From IMG/VR virus record IMGVR_UViG_3300030333_002628, positions 1 through 64,000 of that record: a DNA stretch of 64,000 bases, one strand, 5' to 3'. Source of the DNA: a virus. The translations under genes were made by a program, and so were the position numbers. Under the pieces are notes generated by a model, which did no database searches, was not told the origin of the DNA, and was given only the letters and a program-made list of their open reading frames with translations. Positions 34,563-42,421 of this stretch are shown here, piece after piece. Position 1 is the first letter of the stretch. The number at the start of each line of letters is the position of its first letter.

Positions 34563-34874
34563 TTACTCCTCTAAAGTGCAGTCGTGACAATAAGTATGTC
34601 CGTCTATATCGGTTCTCATCTCATCCATGTCACAGGCTACACATCTTTTAATATCACAATGCCAGCACTCATGGACATCTTTATGTGAACCACAGGAATG
34701 ACATCTATCTGGCTCGTTCTCCTCCTCTTCTATAAGTCGCTCAAGATATACGCAGAAATCCATAGCCTCTTCTTGGGCGTGCTTTAACCATTCAAGTTTA
34801 GACAAGTCTTCACGTTCCATAGTAGTGCCATACTTTGCTTTACCCTTTAATGCACGTGCGGCTATTTTAGCCAT
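34563..34874 (-). CDS. MazG-like NTP pyrophosphohydrolase fused to zinc ribbons, 103 aa
   Basis: Residues 1-50 match a short phage family in the all-alpha NTP-PPase group: GKAKYGTTMEREDLSKLEWL followed by HAQEEAMDFCVYLERLI, with the EExxD metal motif. The remaining half contains CHSCG, CWHC, CVAC and CHDC, two possible zinc sites. MazG-like enzymes hydrolyse nucleoside triphosphates or ppGpp-like signals. Fusion to zinc ribbons is unusual. The start at 34874 avoids overlap with the neighbour. Confidence 0.55.
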   Translation of the reverse strand: MAKIAARALKGKAKYGTTMEREDLSKLEWLKHAQEEAMDFCVYLERLIEEEENEPDRCHSCGSHKDVHECWHCDIKRCVACDMDEMRTDIDGHTYCHDCTLEE

Positions 34875-34890
34875 TACTCTTTTCTCTATT

Positions 34891-35019
34891 CTACTCACGC
34901 AAACTCTCTCCTTGGTGGGGGCAACCACACTTTAGAATAAATGCTACGCCACCTTCTGCTTCGTAACTTGTAACCCTCTTCTTACAATGGAAGCATCTTA
35001 ATTGAAAGGGCGGGGTCAT
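34891..35019 (-). CDS. Zinc-ribbon microprotein, 42 aa
   Basis: Has CFHCKKRVTSYEAEGG and CGC near the end. Its ATG overlaps the stop of the MCM-like helicase (TGATG), so translation is likely coupled. It may assist helicase loading or be a generic nucleic-acid ribbon. Confidence 0.5.
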   Translation of the reverse strand: MTPPFQLRCFHCKKRVTSYEAEGGVAFILKCGCPHQGESLRE

Positions 35020-36314
35020 CAGTCTTCCTCCGTTAGCGGGCCTATCCTACATAGTAGTCCTTTCCTACCTCTCCTATTAGTGTTTGGTTCAAATTCTTTA
35101 TACCATCCCTGTCCTTCTAAGTTCTCGATAACCCAGCGCTTGGCGCTTTGGTAATCTCCTTGTGTTATCATACGCGAAACTTCCTTTAACAGTTGTGACT
35201 TCGGTAGGTCTTGTTTCCAGAATGTGCTACGAATCAGTTCAAGGTCTGCGTCCATCACACGCCTCCTCTGCTCAAGCGACTGGGCAAGAATCTTCTCAAG
35301 AGTATCATCCATAGTAATGAGCAAAGGAACACCACCATGCCACTCCTCTTTCATCATGTGATACCCAATAGAAAGCCTGCGAAATAGGTCAGCCTCAAAA
35401 GACCTAACATCAGGTCTGTTAATCCATTCACCTATGTCATCATCGAAGATAACACCAGTAGGTGGATTCGCTAGAGCGTCTTGCATCCTCTGTCTTAACC
35501 AATGTTTTATCTCAAATGCTTGGTTAGCCAAGTGTGTGCGCTCTTCAATTGTCATGTTGGATTGCTTGTGCTGGGCCTTCTTGTATAATAACTCTTTTTC
35601 TGGACTCATCTCGATGTCTATAATAAAGAATCTTCTATCTAATCCAGAGTCTAACTCAAATCTCGCTGGTTGAGTCCCAGCCCACACAGTATAACGGGTA
35701 GTGTATCTAACCCATCCATTGCGAAGCGCTTTCTGAACTCTCCCGTTGTCAAGAGAAGTGAGCAATTGGTTCTTCATATCCATGCTGTGGTCTTTCTTGG
35801 AGGCATCGGACATTGAGGAGAATTCCTCAAAGCCAAGAAACCCACCGCATAGACTCCTAGCCAACGGCTGCCCTACGATTTCACCCTCTTCATCTACTGA
35901 ACCGAACATACCAGCCTCAGTTACGGAGTTTGGCCCCATCATAGTGTTGAAGCCCTGCCCCATATCTACATACTGACTGTGTAGTAGCCCTGTTCCCTCT
36001 GCTAAGAACATCATTATCATTACCGACTTACCGCTACCCTTTGGCCCCCTTAGCATCAGGTGTATGCGCGTATCAGGTAATTGAGACATCGGTGTATAGA
36101 ATGGCATATTGTTGTGACGTAGGGGACAATTCTCAATGACGAAATCACCCTCTTCTATGTAAGGAGAATTAGGGTCGAAGTCACACCTACTACACTTGTT
36201 AATGCAGTTAAATATGTGACTGCCTATCGAACATAGAAAAATAGGTATCTTATCTTCCACATCAACGTAGTGATTCCCTCTAGCAAAGGAAGTAATCTCA
36301 TCAAAAACTTTCAT
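35019..36314 (-). CDS. MCM-like AAA+ replicative helicase, 431 aa
   Basis: A short zinc-type region (CINKCSRCDFDPNSP and a further C) precedes the AAA+ core: Walker A LRGPKGSGKSVMIMM (about residue 88) and Walker B GGFLGFEEFSSM (about 157). WAGTQPARFELDSGLDRRFF carries sensor 1 and the arginine finger. The C-terminal 80 residues look like a winged helix. It is shorter than cellular MCM (650+) because the N-terminal OB region is reduced. It would unwind DNA for PolB and primase. Overlap with both neighbours suggests an operon. Confidence 0.7.
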   Translation of the reverse strand: MKVFDEITSFARGNHYVDVEDKIPIFLCSIGSHIFNCINKCSRCDFDPNSPYIEEGDFVIENCPLRHNNMPFYTPMSQLPDTRIHLMLRGPKGSGKSVMIMMFLAEGTGLLHSQYVDMGQGFNTMMGPNSVTEAGMFGSVDEEGEIVGQPLARSLCGGFLGFEEFSSMSDASKKDHSMDMKNQLLTSLDNGRVQKALRNGWVRYTTRYTVWAGTQPARFELDSGLDRRFFIIDIEMSPEKELLYKKAQHKQSNMTIEERTHLANQAFEIKHWLRQRMQDALANPPTGVIFDDDIGEWINRPDVRSFEADLFRRLSIGYHMMKEEWHGGVPLLITMDDTLEKILAQSLEQRRRVMDADLELIRSTFWKQDLPKSQLLKEVSRMITQGDYQSAKRWVIENLEGQGWYKEFEPNTNRRGRKGLLCRIGPLTEED

Positions 36315-37168
36315 TCCTCAAACCCCGTCATATCAAACTCATCTTGTTCGTCCTCTAAGTCAATTCTTACGAATCGCTCATCTGCTAGATGCTTTAGCGC
36401 CTGTGTCATTTCTCTTAAGGCTTGCGGGTCATACGGTAATTTATAGTGTGTTTGAAGGTGATTTAGTAGGCTATCGGCGCAGTCTACGTCTAGTAATACA
36501 GGGGATGGACTGCCTAGTAAAACTTCCGCTAGTCTAGCCTCATGCTCAAAGCAGAAGTTACAGAAAAGGTCACACCAAATCCATACATTAGGTGCTAAAG
36601 CAAACTCTGGTTGCATCAGTAGAGTTTCATCTATACCAAAGGCAGTTTTTATCTCATCCTCCGCACTAGCAAAATCGAAAGTGGCGACATGGCCCGCTTC
36701 AAGTTTTGTGGTGTGCTGGAAGTCTGGGTGCATAGCGAACAGGTTACTTGTCATATATGTTAATTTATTTACACCGTAATGATTTAGAATAAGAATTATA
36801 TCTCTAACGATAGGATAAGTATACAACCAGTTCACATTGCTTTGGGCTGGGTTTGGTGAAATCGTCACAGGATGCAGTTTAGGGATTCTTAGCACCCAAA
36901 ACCTATCTCCGTTGGTTGAACGGGTTTCGTATAATCTGTAACCTACCCACGCTGGCGTAGGGATGAAGTTTATCTGTGGGACTTCCATTAACTTACCGTA
37001 TAAACAGGCTATTGGTTGCGCGTCACCAATAATTGCTTTACCTGTTAGAGCAGTAGCGCTACCATGTTCTTCTTGATGGTAAACTATCAAGTGGGTTGGC
37101 TCTACTTCTGGCTTCTGCACAGTCCAGATGCAATCAACGTCCATCCGTGATTCATGTATCTTCGCCAA
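36311..37168 (-). CDS. Hypothetical protein next to the helicase, 285 aa
   Basis: Alpha/beta in the first 180 residues (HLIVYHQEEHGSATALTGKA, WLYTYPIVRDIILILNHYGV) and helical later (LLDVDCADSLLNHLQTHYKL). The first part faintly recalls PAC2-like proteasome assembly chaperones, but I cannot confirm it. Four-base overlap with the MCM-like gene implies linked translation, so a helicase partner or loader is a reasonable guess. Confidence 0.45.
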   Translation of the reverse strand: MAKIHESRMDVDCIWTVQKPEVEPTHLIVYHQEEHGSATALTGKAIIGDAQPIACLYGKLMEVPQINFIPTPAWVGYRLYETRSTNGDRFWVLRIPKLHPVTISPNPAQSNVNWLYTYPIVRDIILILNHYGVNKLTYMTSNLFAMHPDFQHTTKLEAGHVATFDFASAEDEIKTAFGIDETLLMQPEFALAPNVWIWCDLFCNFCFEHEARLAEVLLGSPSPVLLDVDCADSLLNHLQTHYKLPYDPQALREMTQALKHLADERFVRIDLEDEQDEFDMTGFEE

Positions 37169-37574
37169 GTAATTCCCTCCTTCTTTTTCTGTATAAGTCT
37201 ATGGCGAAAGACGGCAGCGTTTTTTCGTAGTTCTGCTGCGTGTGTCTCTTACCAGCAATCTTCTCTATGACATCATTGATAGGCACGACCTCATAGAGCG
37301 ACACGACACGCTTTGAGCCAGTCATCCCTACCTCTCTACGTTCCCCCACCTTATTGAAGAAGTGGGACACCTTAAGGGTCTGCGCTATCTGATTCATAGT
37401 CCACGACCTGCGACTCCTCCATCTCGGTTCCTTTCTATTATTATGACCCACCTTGTAGTCTGTCATTTGATTATTCATCCAGTCGTAAATCTCAAAGGTA
37501 GACATCGAACCCTCCTCTGCTAACTTGGGATAGAGAACTTCATGCAGCGCTTTGCTACCAGTATTACGCGCCAT
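37152..37574 (-). CDS. Winged-helix-like DNA-binding protein, 140 aa
   Basis: MSTFEIYDWMNNQMTDYKVG and RRSWTMNQIAQTLKVSHFFN resemble helices 1-3 of a winged helix; VVSLYEVV would be the wing strand. The C-terminus is basic (KRRRELLGED). First gene of the helicase operon, with the promoter box exactly 29 nt upstream. A role as regulator or origin-binding protein is possible. Confidence 0.5.
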   Translation of the reverse strand: MARNTGSKALHEVLYPKLAEEGSMSTFEIYDWMNNQMTDYKVGHNNRKEPRWRSRRSWTMNQIAQTLKVSHFFNKVGERREVGMTGSKRVVSLYEVVPINDVIEKIAGKRHTQQNYEKTLPSFAIDLYRKRRRELLGEDT

Positions 37575-37592
37575 GTATTATCCCCTCCCTAT

Positions 37593-37603
37593 CCGCATAT
37601 AAA
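37593..37603 (-). promoter_or_regulatory. TTTATATGCGG promoter box (helicase operon)
   Basis: Minus-strand TTTATATGCGG beginning 29 nt before the ATG at 37574. It sits beside the dyad element at 37649-37772, which may regulate it. Confidence 0.75.
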
Positions 37604-37648
37604 TATTACATTCTTTTTTTACATTCTCATTAATTCAGAATTAAAAAA

Positions 37649-37772
37649 CCGTGATACTGCGCCCCTATTCTTTATTTGTTTTATTTCTTCAAAGGTATTT
37701 TAGATAGACTCCTTATTATATCTCTAAAATACTATTGAATTAATTGAAGAATTACAGAAAGTGGTATACTGC
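37649..37772. repeat. Inverted dyad element, copy 1
   Basis: A 124-bp noncoding element: CCGTGATACTGC (37649) and GTGGTATACTGC (37761), spaced 112 nt apart, enclose TTTCTTCAA (37684) and TTGAAGAA (37744). A further stem GTATTTTAGA / TCTAAAATAC lies inside. The reverse complement of 53895-54019 has the same blocks at nearly the same spacing (113 and 61 versus 112 and 60). The whole gap 37575-37790 holds only this and the promoter box. Confidence 0.7.
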
Positions 37773-37790
37773 GAGCCTCTTTTTTTGTTT

Positions 37791-38711
37791 TCACCCCTCA
37801 ACCTTTCTGAAAGAATTGAGAAACCAAAGATGCTGTATCTTGTCCCACTCTTGGTCTGTCATTTTTCCTCTCTTCTTGTATCTTACATTAGATGTTATTC
37901 TTCTATACTCACTTGTCATATCTGTTATTACAGCATCTAAATTAGCGTATAGAATATCTCTCTGTAAGTTAGTGAGATTCCTGACGAATCTTTTTAACGG
38001 TCTCATCTGGACTAATCCATCATCCACTTCCTTGAACAATCTTATCTCCACCTTGTTTGGTTTATGCCTTCCTTTCTTAGTAAGTTTATCCGTTATCTCA
38101 ACAAACATATCATCATGTATTATTCTAAGAACGCTACTTCTGTGCTTTCTTGGCGTAGTGCCAGCAGATACTTTAACAGATTTACCAATCTTGATGAAAC
38201 TCTCCCAAGAGTCAACCCTAATCTTACCTTTAAAGTAGCGCACTATCTCCTCATGCGCTAGGTCTTGTATTTCTGTGGTGTGCTGCACACCTACAATAAC
38301 ACTTTCTTTAGAGTTACTTTTTTGCACCCAGACTCCAAGAGTTCTATCGTTGTAGTCTAACAGGTAATCTTCCACTATCTTATAGACGCTAAAGTAGTCT
38401 AACATTTCTAGGAAGGTTCGGTAATCTATCTCTGGGTCGAAGTTTCTAATCAAATCCCATAGAACTCTTCTATCAATTATAGTAAGTGTCTCCTTCTTGT
38501 ATGAAATAATTATTATCGGTTGTTTCAGTAAGATAGAATAACGCTTGTTATGTTCCTCATCTCTCCTATACTCGTAGCGAAATGCCTGCGCCTCTTGTAT
38601 TTCCATGTGCTTGACAAATAACTCTCGGTAGCGTGGCGTGCCATCGAACCCAACGAAATGCCCGTCATCGTTGAATAGCGAAGTGCTAGAAGTATAACCC
38701 GACTGTGGCAT
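37791..38711 (-). CDS. Hypothetical protein, 306 aa
   Basis: A mixed alpha/beta protein with a middle helical part (LIRNFDPEIDYRTFLEMLDY) and a very basic C-terminal half (AGTTPRKHRSSVLRIIHDDM, MRPLKRFVRNLTNLQRDILY). It ends right beside the dyad element. The basic surface suggests nucleic acid binding; binding to the adjacent element is possible but untested. No family recognised. Confidence 0.5.
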   Translation of the reverse strand: MPQSGYTSSTSLFNDDGHFVGFDGTPRYRELFVKHMEIQEAQAFRYEYRRDEEHNKRYSILLKQPIIIISYKKETLTIIDRRVLWDLIRNFDPEIDYRTFLEMLDYFSVYKIVEDYLLDYNDRTLGVWVQKSNSKESVIVGVQHTTEIQDLAHEEIVRYFKGKIRVDSWESFIKIGKSVKVSAGTTPRKHRSSVLRIIHDDMFVEITDKLTKKGRHKPNKVEIRLFKEVDDGLVQMRPLKRFVRNLTNLQRDILYANLDAVITDMTSEYRRITSNVRYKKRGKMTDQEWDKIQHLWFLNSFRKVEG

Positions 38712-38928
38712 TCCATTCCTCCCACCATTCGGCGTTTTCTTCCTTGTCCCTTCTAATCCACAGGCTGAAAGCCTTCATGGTAAGGCCGAAGTCATCACGT
38801 GTCTTATGCGTGTATTTCTTTGGCCCGTCTACTCCGAACCACTTGTAGGCTCTCCTCAGTAGTTCTTCTGGGTTATCCGCTAAGGTCTCCACTTCTTCCT
38901 CTGTGATTGGCCCTGTGTTTTCCCGCAT
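38686..38928 (-). CDS. Small acidic hypothetical protein, 80 aa
   Basis: Helical and acidic: MRENTGPITEEEVETLADNP, then LLRRAYKWFGVDG and WIRRDKEENAEWWEEW. It overlaps both neighbours (stop in the 38711 gene; start touches the 38928 gene), indicating one transcript. No family recognised. Confidence 0.5.
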   Translation of the reverse strand: MRENTGPITEEEVETLADNPEELLRRAYKWFGVDGPKKYTHKTRDDFGLTMKAFSLWIRRDKEENAEWWEEWNATVGLYF

Positions 38929-39248
38929 TATCTTCTCCTCCTCTTACTTTCTACCCAAGTTACAAATCTTTCTTTATCTGTTACTTTAAATGCCTTCACC
39001 TGATTGTGATTGAATTCTCGTCCTCTGTTTAGAGTAGATGTCTCGACTCCTTGTGCGCCTCTTAGTAATTGCGAAATAGAATTGTTAGAGTAACCTGCGT
39101 TACGATAACGTCTAGTCTTTCTGTATTGAGTTTTTGCCTCACCGAGTTTGGTGTTGATTTGCTCTGCACTTAGCGGCTCAGGAGAGTTCAGCAGAACTTG
39201 ACTTATCTGCTTCCTAATCTGGTAGCGTCCCTTACGTCCGTTTGGCAT
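38928..39248 (-). CDS. Basic winged-helix-like protein, 106 aa
   Basis: IRKQISQVLLNSPEPLSAEQ and GYSNNSISQLLRGAQGVETS read as a winged helix with a recognition helix, followed by VKAFKVTDKERFVTW as the wing. Both ends are basic. It is the clearest member of the virus's set of small wHTH proteins. Probably a regulator. Confidence 0.55.
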   Translation of the reverse strand: MPNGRKGRYQIRKQISQVLLNSPEPLSAEQINTKLGEAKTQYRKTRRYRNAGYSNNSISQLLRGAQGVETSTLNRGREFNHNQVKAFKVTDKERFVTWVESKRRRR

Positions 39249-39251
39249 AGT

Positions 39252-39341
39252 CTACCCACTCCTAGTCCGTTTATAGACCTTTTTATTCCTCTCAGTATAG
39301 CGTTTTTTTGCTGCAAAATATTCTTCCCATGTCTGGCTCAT
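39252..39341 (-). CDS. Basic microprotein, 29 aa
   Basis: MSQTWEEYFAAKKRYTERNK, then KVYKRTRSG. GGTGA lies just upstream of the ATG at 39341, and the ATG overlaps the stop of the upstream membrane protein. Very short, so the call is tentative. Confidence 0.35.
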   Translation of the reverse strand: MSQTWEEYFAAKKRYTERNKKVYKRTRSG

Positions 39342-39514
39342 CAAATCACCCCGAATACTTTTATTGTTATCATAGCCGCTAGAATAAGATTTACACCACC
39401 CATCACAGTTCTCCAAAAAGCCATGACTCCCATGTGGTCGAGATACCATTTTTCACTCATCTTGTTTTCCTCTCCTATGCGCTGCGCTTCAAATAAGTCG
39501 CCCCAGTAACCCAT
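39341..39514 (-). CDS. Single-span membrane microprotein, 57 aa
   Basis: MGYWGDLFEAQRIGEENKMS followed by a hydrophobic C-terminal helix (GGVNLILAAMITIKVFGVI). The start at 39514 follows the upstream stop directly; an internal Met at 39460 is also possible. Function unknown. Confidence 0.45.
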   Translation of the reverse strand: MGYWGDLFEAQRIGEENKMSEKWYLDHMGVMAFWRTVMGGVNLILAAMITIKVFGVI

Positions 39515-39673
39515 TTACTCACTTAACTCCAAAGTTCCATTGTAATACTTACCGTCTATTTTTACTCTTATTCTATAATCAATACCAGAGAATTCATCGT
39601 ATGCAGAATCGCACTTTACCAGTCTTATTATGTGCGCGTCACCATTTGGTATAACAGGTAATTCTTCGGTCAA
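39515..39673 (-). CDS. Small beta-rich protein with TTG start, 52 aa
   Basis: Reads from TTG 39673 (overlapping the upstream TGA): TEELPVIPNGDAHIIRLVKC, then DYRIRVKIDGKYYNGTLELS. The strand pattern and codon use look genuine, and only a TTG start makes the frame fit between its neighbours. Confidence 0.4.
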   Translation of the reverse strand: MTEELPVIPNGDAHIIRLVKCDSAYDEFSGIDYRIRVKIDGKYYNGTLELSE

Positions 39674-39819
39674 TCTAACAACCCCAAATCAAAGTGATGC
39701 TTCCAAAATTGTATTGCTTCTTTTTTACAGGAGGGGCAGATAAGCACCCCAGTCACGCCGATGGTCTCCAACATGACCCCGTTTGGGTCTCCGGTAGTTC
39801 TACAGAAATAGCACATCAT
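39670..39819 (-). CDS. Zinc-ribbon microprotein, 49 aa
   Basis: CYFC at the start and CPSCKKE in the middle, separated by a beta hairpin (GVMLETIGVTGVLI), then an aromatic tail (IQFWKHHFDLGLLD). Classic small zinc ribbon. Confidence 0.6.
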   Translation of the reverse strand: MMCYFCRTTGDPNGVMLETIGVTGVLICPSCKKEAIQFWKHHFDLGLLD

Positions 39820-39821
39820 AC

Positions 39822-39953
39822 TTACTCCTTCCTTTGTTCTAAGTAGCCAAGCGCTGTATCTCTAATCTCTTCCAGTTCTTCTAACAGGTCTTCTATCTGC
39901 TCTCGACTCATATATTGAATCCTATCTATGTTTTTTGTTAAAGAAAAAGTCAT
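39822..39953 (-). CDS. Small helical protein, 43 aa
   Basis: Almost wholly one amphipathic helix (MSREQIEDLLEELEEIRDTA). GGAG lies ten bases before the ATG. It could dimerise through a short coiled coil. Function unknown. Confidence 0.45.
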   Translation of the reverse strand: MTFSLTKNIDRIQYMSREQIEDLLEELEEIRDTALGYLEQRKE

Positions 39954-39964
39954 AATTATATCTC

Positions 39965-40141
39965 CTAACAGCAAATCTCCCATGAGCAATCTTCTTCAAT
40001 CTCTCTATCACATTCTCTGCAATGTAGTTTAACGGTTACGTGAACGGTGTTATCCGAAACATCAACGTCCATATCTACTCCGTAGCCTATGAATTCAAAC
40101 TGGCATTTTGCGAATTGCCCAGAATCGGAATCTCTACACAT
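39965..40141 (-). CDS. Cysteine-rich microprotein, 58 aa
   Basis: Strands (VDMDVDVSDNTVHVTVKL) are followed by CRECDREIEEDC and a final CC; a further Cys pair lies near the start. Its ATG overlaps the upstream stop (TGATG). Confidence 0.5.
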   Translation of the reverse strand: MCRDSDSGQFAKCQFEFIGYGVDMDVDVSDNTVHVTVKLHCRECDREIEEDCSWEICC

Positions 40142-40353
40142 CAGTAAATAGCCCCCTCAACATAAACTATCTTACCACACTCTCTGCACTTGATTTCAAA
40201 CGACACGCACTCTGAGCCACCAACCCACACCTTATCAACCTTTTCTACATCGGTGTCCCATTCTTCATGGTCGCAGGCGGCCTGCTTTTCCTCTACGAAC
40301 CTTTCCCACTTTGCGTCCGTATCTTCATCTTCGTATCTATGTTCATCCACCAT
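40141..40353 (-). CDS. Zinc-ribbon-like protein, 70 aa
   Basis: CDH near residue 27, then CVSFEIKCRECGKIVYVEGA, a ribbon half-site with a beta hairpin. The N-terminus is acidic and helical. Overlaps upstream and downstream genes. The ending is similar in kind to the neighbouring 58-residue protein. Confidence 0.5.
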   Translation of the reverse strand: MVDEHRYEDEDTDAKWERFVEEKQAACDHEEWDTDVEKVDKVWVGGSECVSFEIKCRECGKIVYVEGAIY

Positions 40354-40645
40354 GAATCACTTCCTTTATCTCGTCCTCATCATCTAAGTAATCAGTTATT
40401 ATATCATCACCATCATAATGTGCTTTCATCCTTAAAACACAATGCCACCTTTCTCTATCTGTCATAATTCGTGGGTCTCTCGCATTTGGGTTTACTTCAT
40501 CCCATACTTGGTAGAACTCCGCTTCGTTCATGCAGTCATTCAGGAAGAATATGTCGCCAAACGCTACGTCTCCTGTGTTGCAGAAGAAGCACCAGCGCTT
40601 GAATCTCCCGTTGTGGGTTTCATTTTTCATCACTTCCCAGCCCAT
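40343..40645 (-). CDS. Cysteine-containing hypothetical protein, 100 aa
   Basis: RWCFFCNTGDVAFGDIFFLN with one more Cys pair (NDC, HC), then helical acidic end (YDGDDIITDYLDDEDEIKEV). The ATG at 40645 overlaps the upstream stop (TGATG). Confidence 0.5.
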   Translation of the reverse strand: MGWEVMKNETHNGRFKRWCFFCNTGDVAFGDIFFLNDCMNEAEFYQVWDEVNPNARDPRIMTDRERWHCVLRMKAHYDGDDIITDYLDDEDEIKEVIHGG

Positions 40646-40854
40646 CAGTTTTCCCCCGTCTTTGCATTAACAAACCATTCAAAGATGTCCTTGTCTGCTT
40701 CATCAGTTATTGTAAAGATGCTACCAGACCTTAGATGAACTTCTATTATAACTTCCTCGTATGGAACCTTTACAATAGCGGCTATCTCATCTATCCTGAT
40801 TGTCGATATTCCAGAGTTTGTCTTAACCGTTACCCATTCTTTCGCGTCACTCAT
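40645..40854 (-). CDS. Small beta-rich protein, 69 aa
   Basis: WVTVKTNSGISTIRIDEIAA, then VIIEVHLRSGSIFTITD: a small all-beta fold of the LytTR or OB-like size. No family can be fixed. Part of the run of small accessory genes. Confidence 0.45.
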   Translation of the reverse strand: MSDAKEWVTVKTNSGISTIRIDEIAAIVKVPYEEVIIEVHLRSGSIFTITDEADKDIFEWFVNAKTGEN

Positions 40855-40855
40855 A

Positions 40856-41308
40856 TTACCAGTCCTCCGTTGCTATGTTCTTAATCTTTATCTTTCGGGC
40901 GCTGTTGCCAGTCCACATACAGTCGATGCCGTGTGCGTTCAAGGTCTCGATTATCTCAAGCCCTATCCTGTCGAAGTCTGCGTCCTCTGAATCAGCGCCC
41001 CAGCCCAAGTAGCATTCGCCTCTTGATACTAGGTTCTCGTTATTTTGATTGTGAAAGTAAACATACTTCGTTGCCTCATCTGGGATAGCAGCACAAGCAC
41101 AAGACATACAGCACCAGAAATTCATGCGAGCAAAGAAACCCTTTCTTCTAAGTTCCACAAATGCTTTTCTCAAGTCTTCTCTTGTAATAGTTCTTTCAAG
41201 TAGGTTGAGTCCCTTGAACATTTTTTCTATCTCTTGTCCTTCATCATCATAACGAATACGAGAGGCCCAAAGTGAGTCTTCTTCTGTAATTACCCAAGGG
41301 TCTGTCAT
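40856..41308 (-). CDS. DUF6891-like protein, 150 aa
   Basis: Middle and end resemble the DUF6891 family seen in bacteria and phages: FWCCMSCACAAIP, YVYFHNQNNENLV, CYLGWGADSED, then LNAHGIDCMWTGNSARKIKI. The function of that family is not established. The ATG overlaps the upstream stop (TAATG). Confidence 0.55.
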   Translation of the reverse strand: MTDPWVITEEDSLWASRIRYDDEGQEIEKMFKGLNLLERTITREDLRKAFVELRRKGFFARMNFWCCMSCACAAIPDEATKYVYFHNQNNENLVSRGECYLGWGADSEDADFDRIGLEIIETLNAHGIDCMWTGNSARKIKIKNIATEDW

Positions 41309-41412
41309 TATCTAGCCTCCGGTATTTTTTCTAGTATAATCTCTACTATATCGCTGCGTCCGTTTTTGTTTAACATGAATAATACATCATCTAAGTCCAT
41401 TTTGTATGCCAT
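41308..41412 (-). CDS. Helical microprotein, 34 aa
   Basis: MAYKMDLDDVLFMLNKNGRS, then DIVEIILEKIPEAR; a helical hairpin. AGGAAGAA precedes the ATG and the stop overlaps the next ATG. Short but well framed between its neighbours. Confidence 0.4.
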   Translation of the reverse strand: MAYKMDLDDVLFMLNKNGRSDIVEIILEKIPEAR

Positions 41413-41700
41413 TTATTCTTCCTCCGTCTTCATTTTTACTGTAATGCCTCTCGCATCTGCTTTGCCTGTTGCGATATTATAACCTGTAATGTTCATACCT
41501 AGCCCCTTAAGTAACGTGTAATCTACCCAATGTTGGCGCTCAGTCGGAACATACCAGTCTTTGGTTTTTGTATCTTTGTCTTCACCCCTAAAGATATGAC
41601 CTCCTGTATCAGTTATCTCATGTGATACAATAGTTATTATCCTATGGTTATGTCGGTTTTGGTATAAGTGTCCGACTATGAATGTTGTTGCTGCGCTCAT
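41413..41700 (-). CDS. Hypothetical protein, 95 aa
   Basis: Starts MSAATTFIVGHLYQNRHNHR two bases after the upstream stop; the longer frame is rejected. Beta-rich with ITIVSHEITDTGGHIFRGED and WYVPTERQHWVDYTLL. Such short SH3-like accessory proteins are common in viruses. No function known. Confidence 0.5.
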   Translation of the reverse strand: MSAATTFIVGHLYQNRHNHRIITIVSHEITDTGGHIFRGEDKDTKTKDWYVPTERQHWVDYTLLKGLGMNITGYNIATGKADARGITVKMKTEEE

Positions 41701-41701
41701 A

Positions 41702-42184
41702 CTAACAAGTCTCCCACCATTCATCATCTGAAACAAAGTGTAACACTTCATCGTATGGAATCTTCACACCGTTGATTATCAACCATTCTATCTCATTTCC
41801 TCTAATGATTATCTTATAGTTAAAAGCCTGTGAGTCATCGTGACTGGTAATGTAAATCCCGCCCATCTTACAGGGAGTCTCAAAGTTTCCGTCCTTGGTG
41901 TAGTGGTAATTTGTCTGCCTATCCTTGAACCAGCCTATCATTTGAGCCGCTAAACAGCCCGCACCATTGGCCCTTCTTTGTCCCATGTCGAAATCTTCCG
42001 GTAATGGGAAAACTAAACCGCCATGCTTGAGTGAAACTAACTTTAGGAATTCAAGTATCTCATTTCCATGAACCGTAGGATAACCGTCAAACTGTCTGTA
42101 GAAAGTCACGATAGGAACTTCTACTTCATTTCCGTCCCAGTCTTCTTGTATCTCTACAATCTGTGTTGTGCTTCTTGTGCCCAT
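41702..42184 (-). CDS. Conserved phage-type protein (MGTRST family), 160 aa
   Basis: Begins MGTRSTTQIVEIQ with VPIVTFYRQFDGYPTVHGNE, a start I recognise from hypothetical proteins of many phages. AGCLAAQMIGWFKDR and GGIYITSHDD follow. Function unknown. A TTTATTAAGGGG promoter box lies 30 nt upstream. Confidence 0.6.
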   Translation of the reverse strand: MGTRSTTQIVEIQEDWDGNEVEVPIVTFYRQFDGYPTVHGNEILEFLKLVSLKHGGLVFPLPEDFDMGQRRANGAGCLAAQMIGWFKDRQTNYHYTKDGNFETPCKMGGIYITSHDDSQAFNYKIIIRGNEIEWLIINGVKIPYDEVLHFVSDDEWWETC

Positions 42185-42198
42185 GTTTTACCGCACCC

Positions 42199-42214
42199 CA
42201 TACCCCTTAATAAA
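42199..42214 (-). promoter_or_regulatory. TTTATTAAGGGGTATG promoter box (42184 operon)
   Basis: Minus-strand TTTATTAAGGGGTATG begins 30 nt before the ATG at 42184. The same 16-mer lies before 43249, and a close variant before 53802. It is a second promoter class, distinct from TTTATATGCGG. Confidence 0.7.
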
Positions 42215-42226
42215 GTCTTCCATTTT

Positions 42227-42391
42227 TCACACAGCCCCCGCCAGATTTGCTATAGCCGCAGCCGCCGAGAGGCAAGTTGACCCCCAAGCATTTTCTACAT
42301 TACCAATTCTTCTTAATACCTTGATATAAGTGTCAAAATTGGGTCGCTCGCTAATATCGTAGGGGTTGCCGTCTGAATCGTATTCTATCAT
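42227..42391 (-). CDS. Small hypothetical protein, 54 aa
   Basis: MIEYDSDGNPYDISERPNFD, then a helical Ala-rich end (CLSAAAAIANLAGAV). GGAG is ten bases before the ATG. The end could insert into a membrane or be buried. Confidence 0.45.
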   Translation of the reverse strand: MIEYDSDGNPYDISERPNFDTYIKVLRRIGNVENAWGSTCLSAAAAIANLAGAV

Positions 42392-42421
42392 TTAATCTAC
42401 TCCTGTATTTTAACCGCCATT

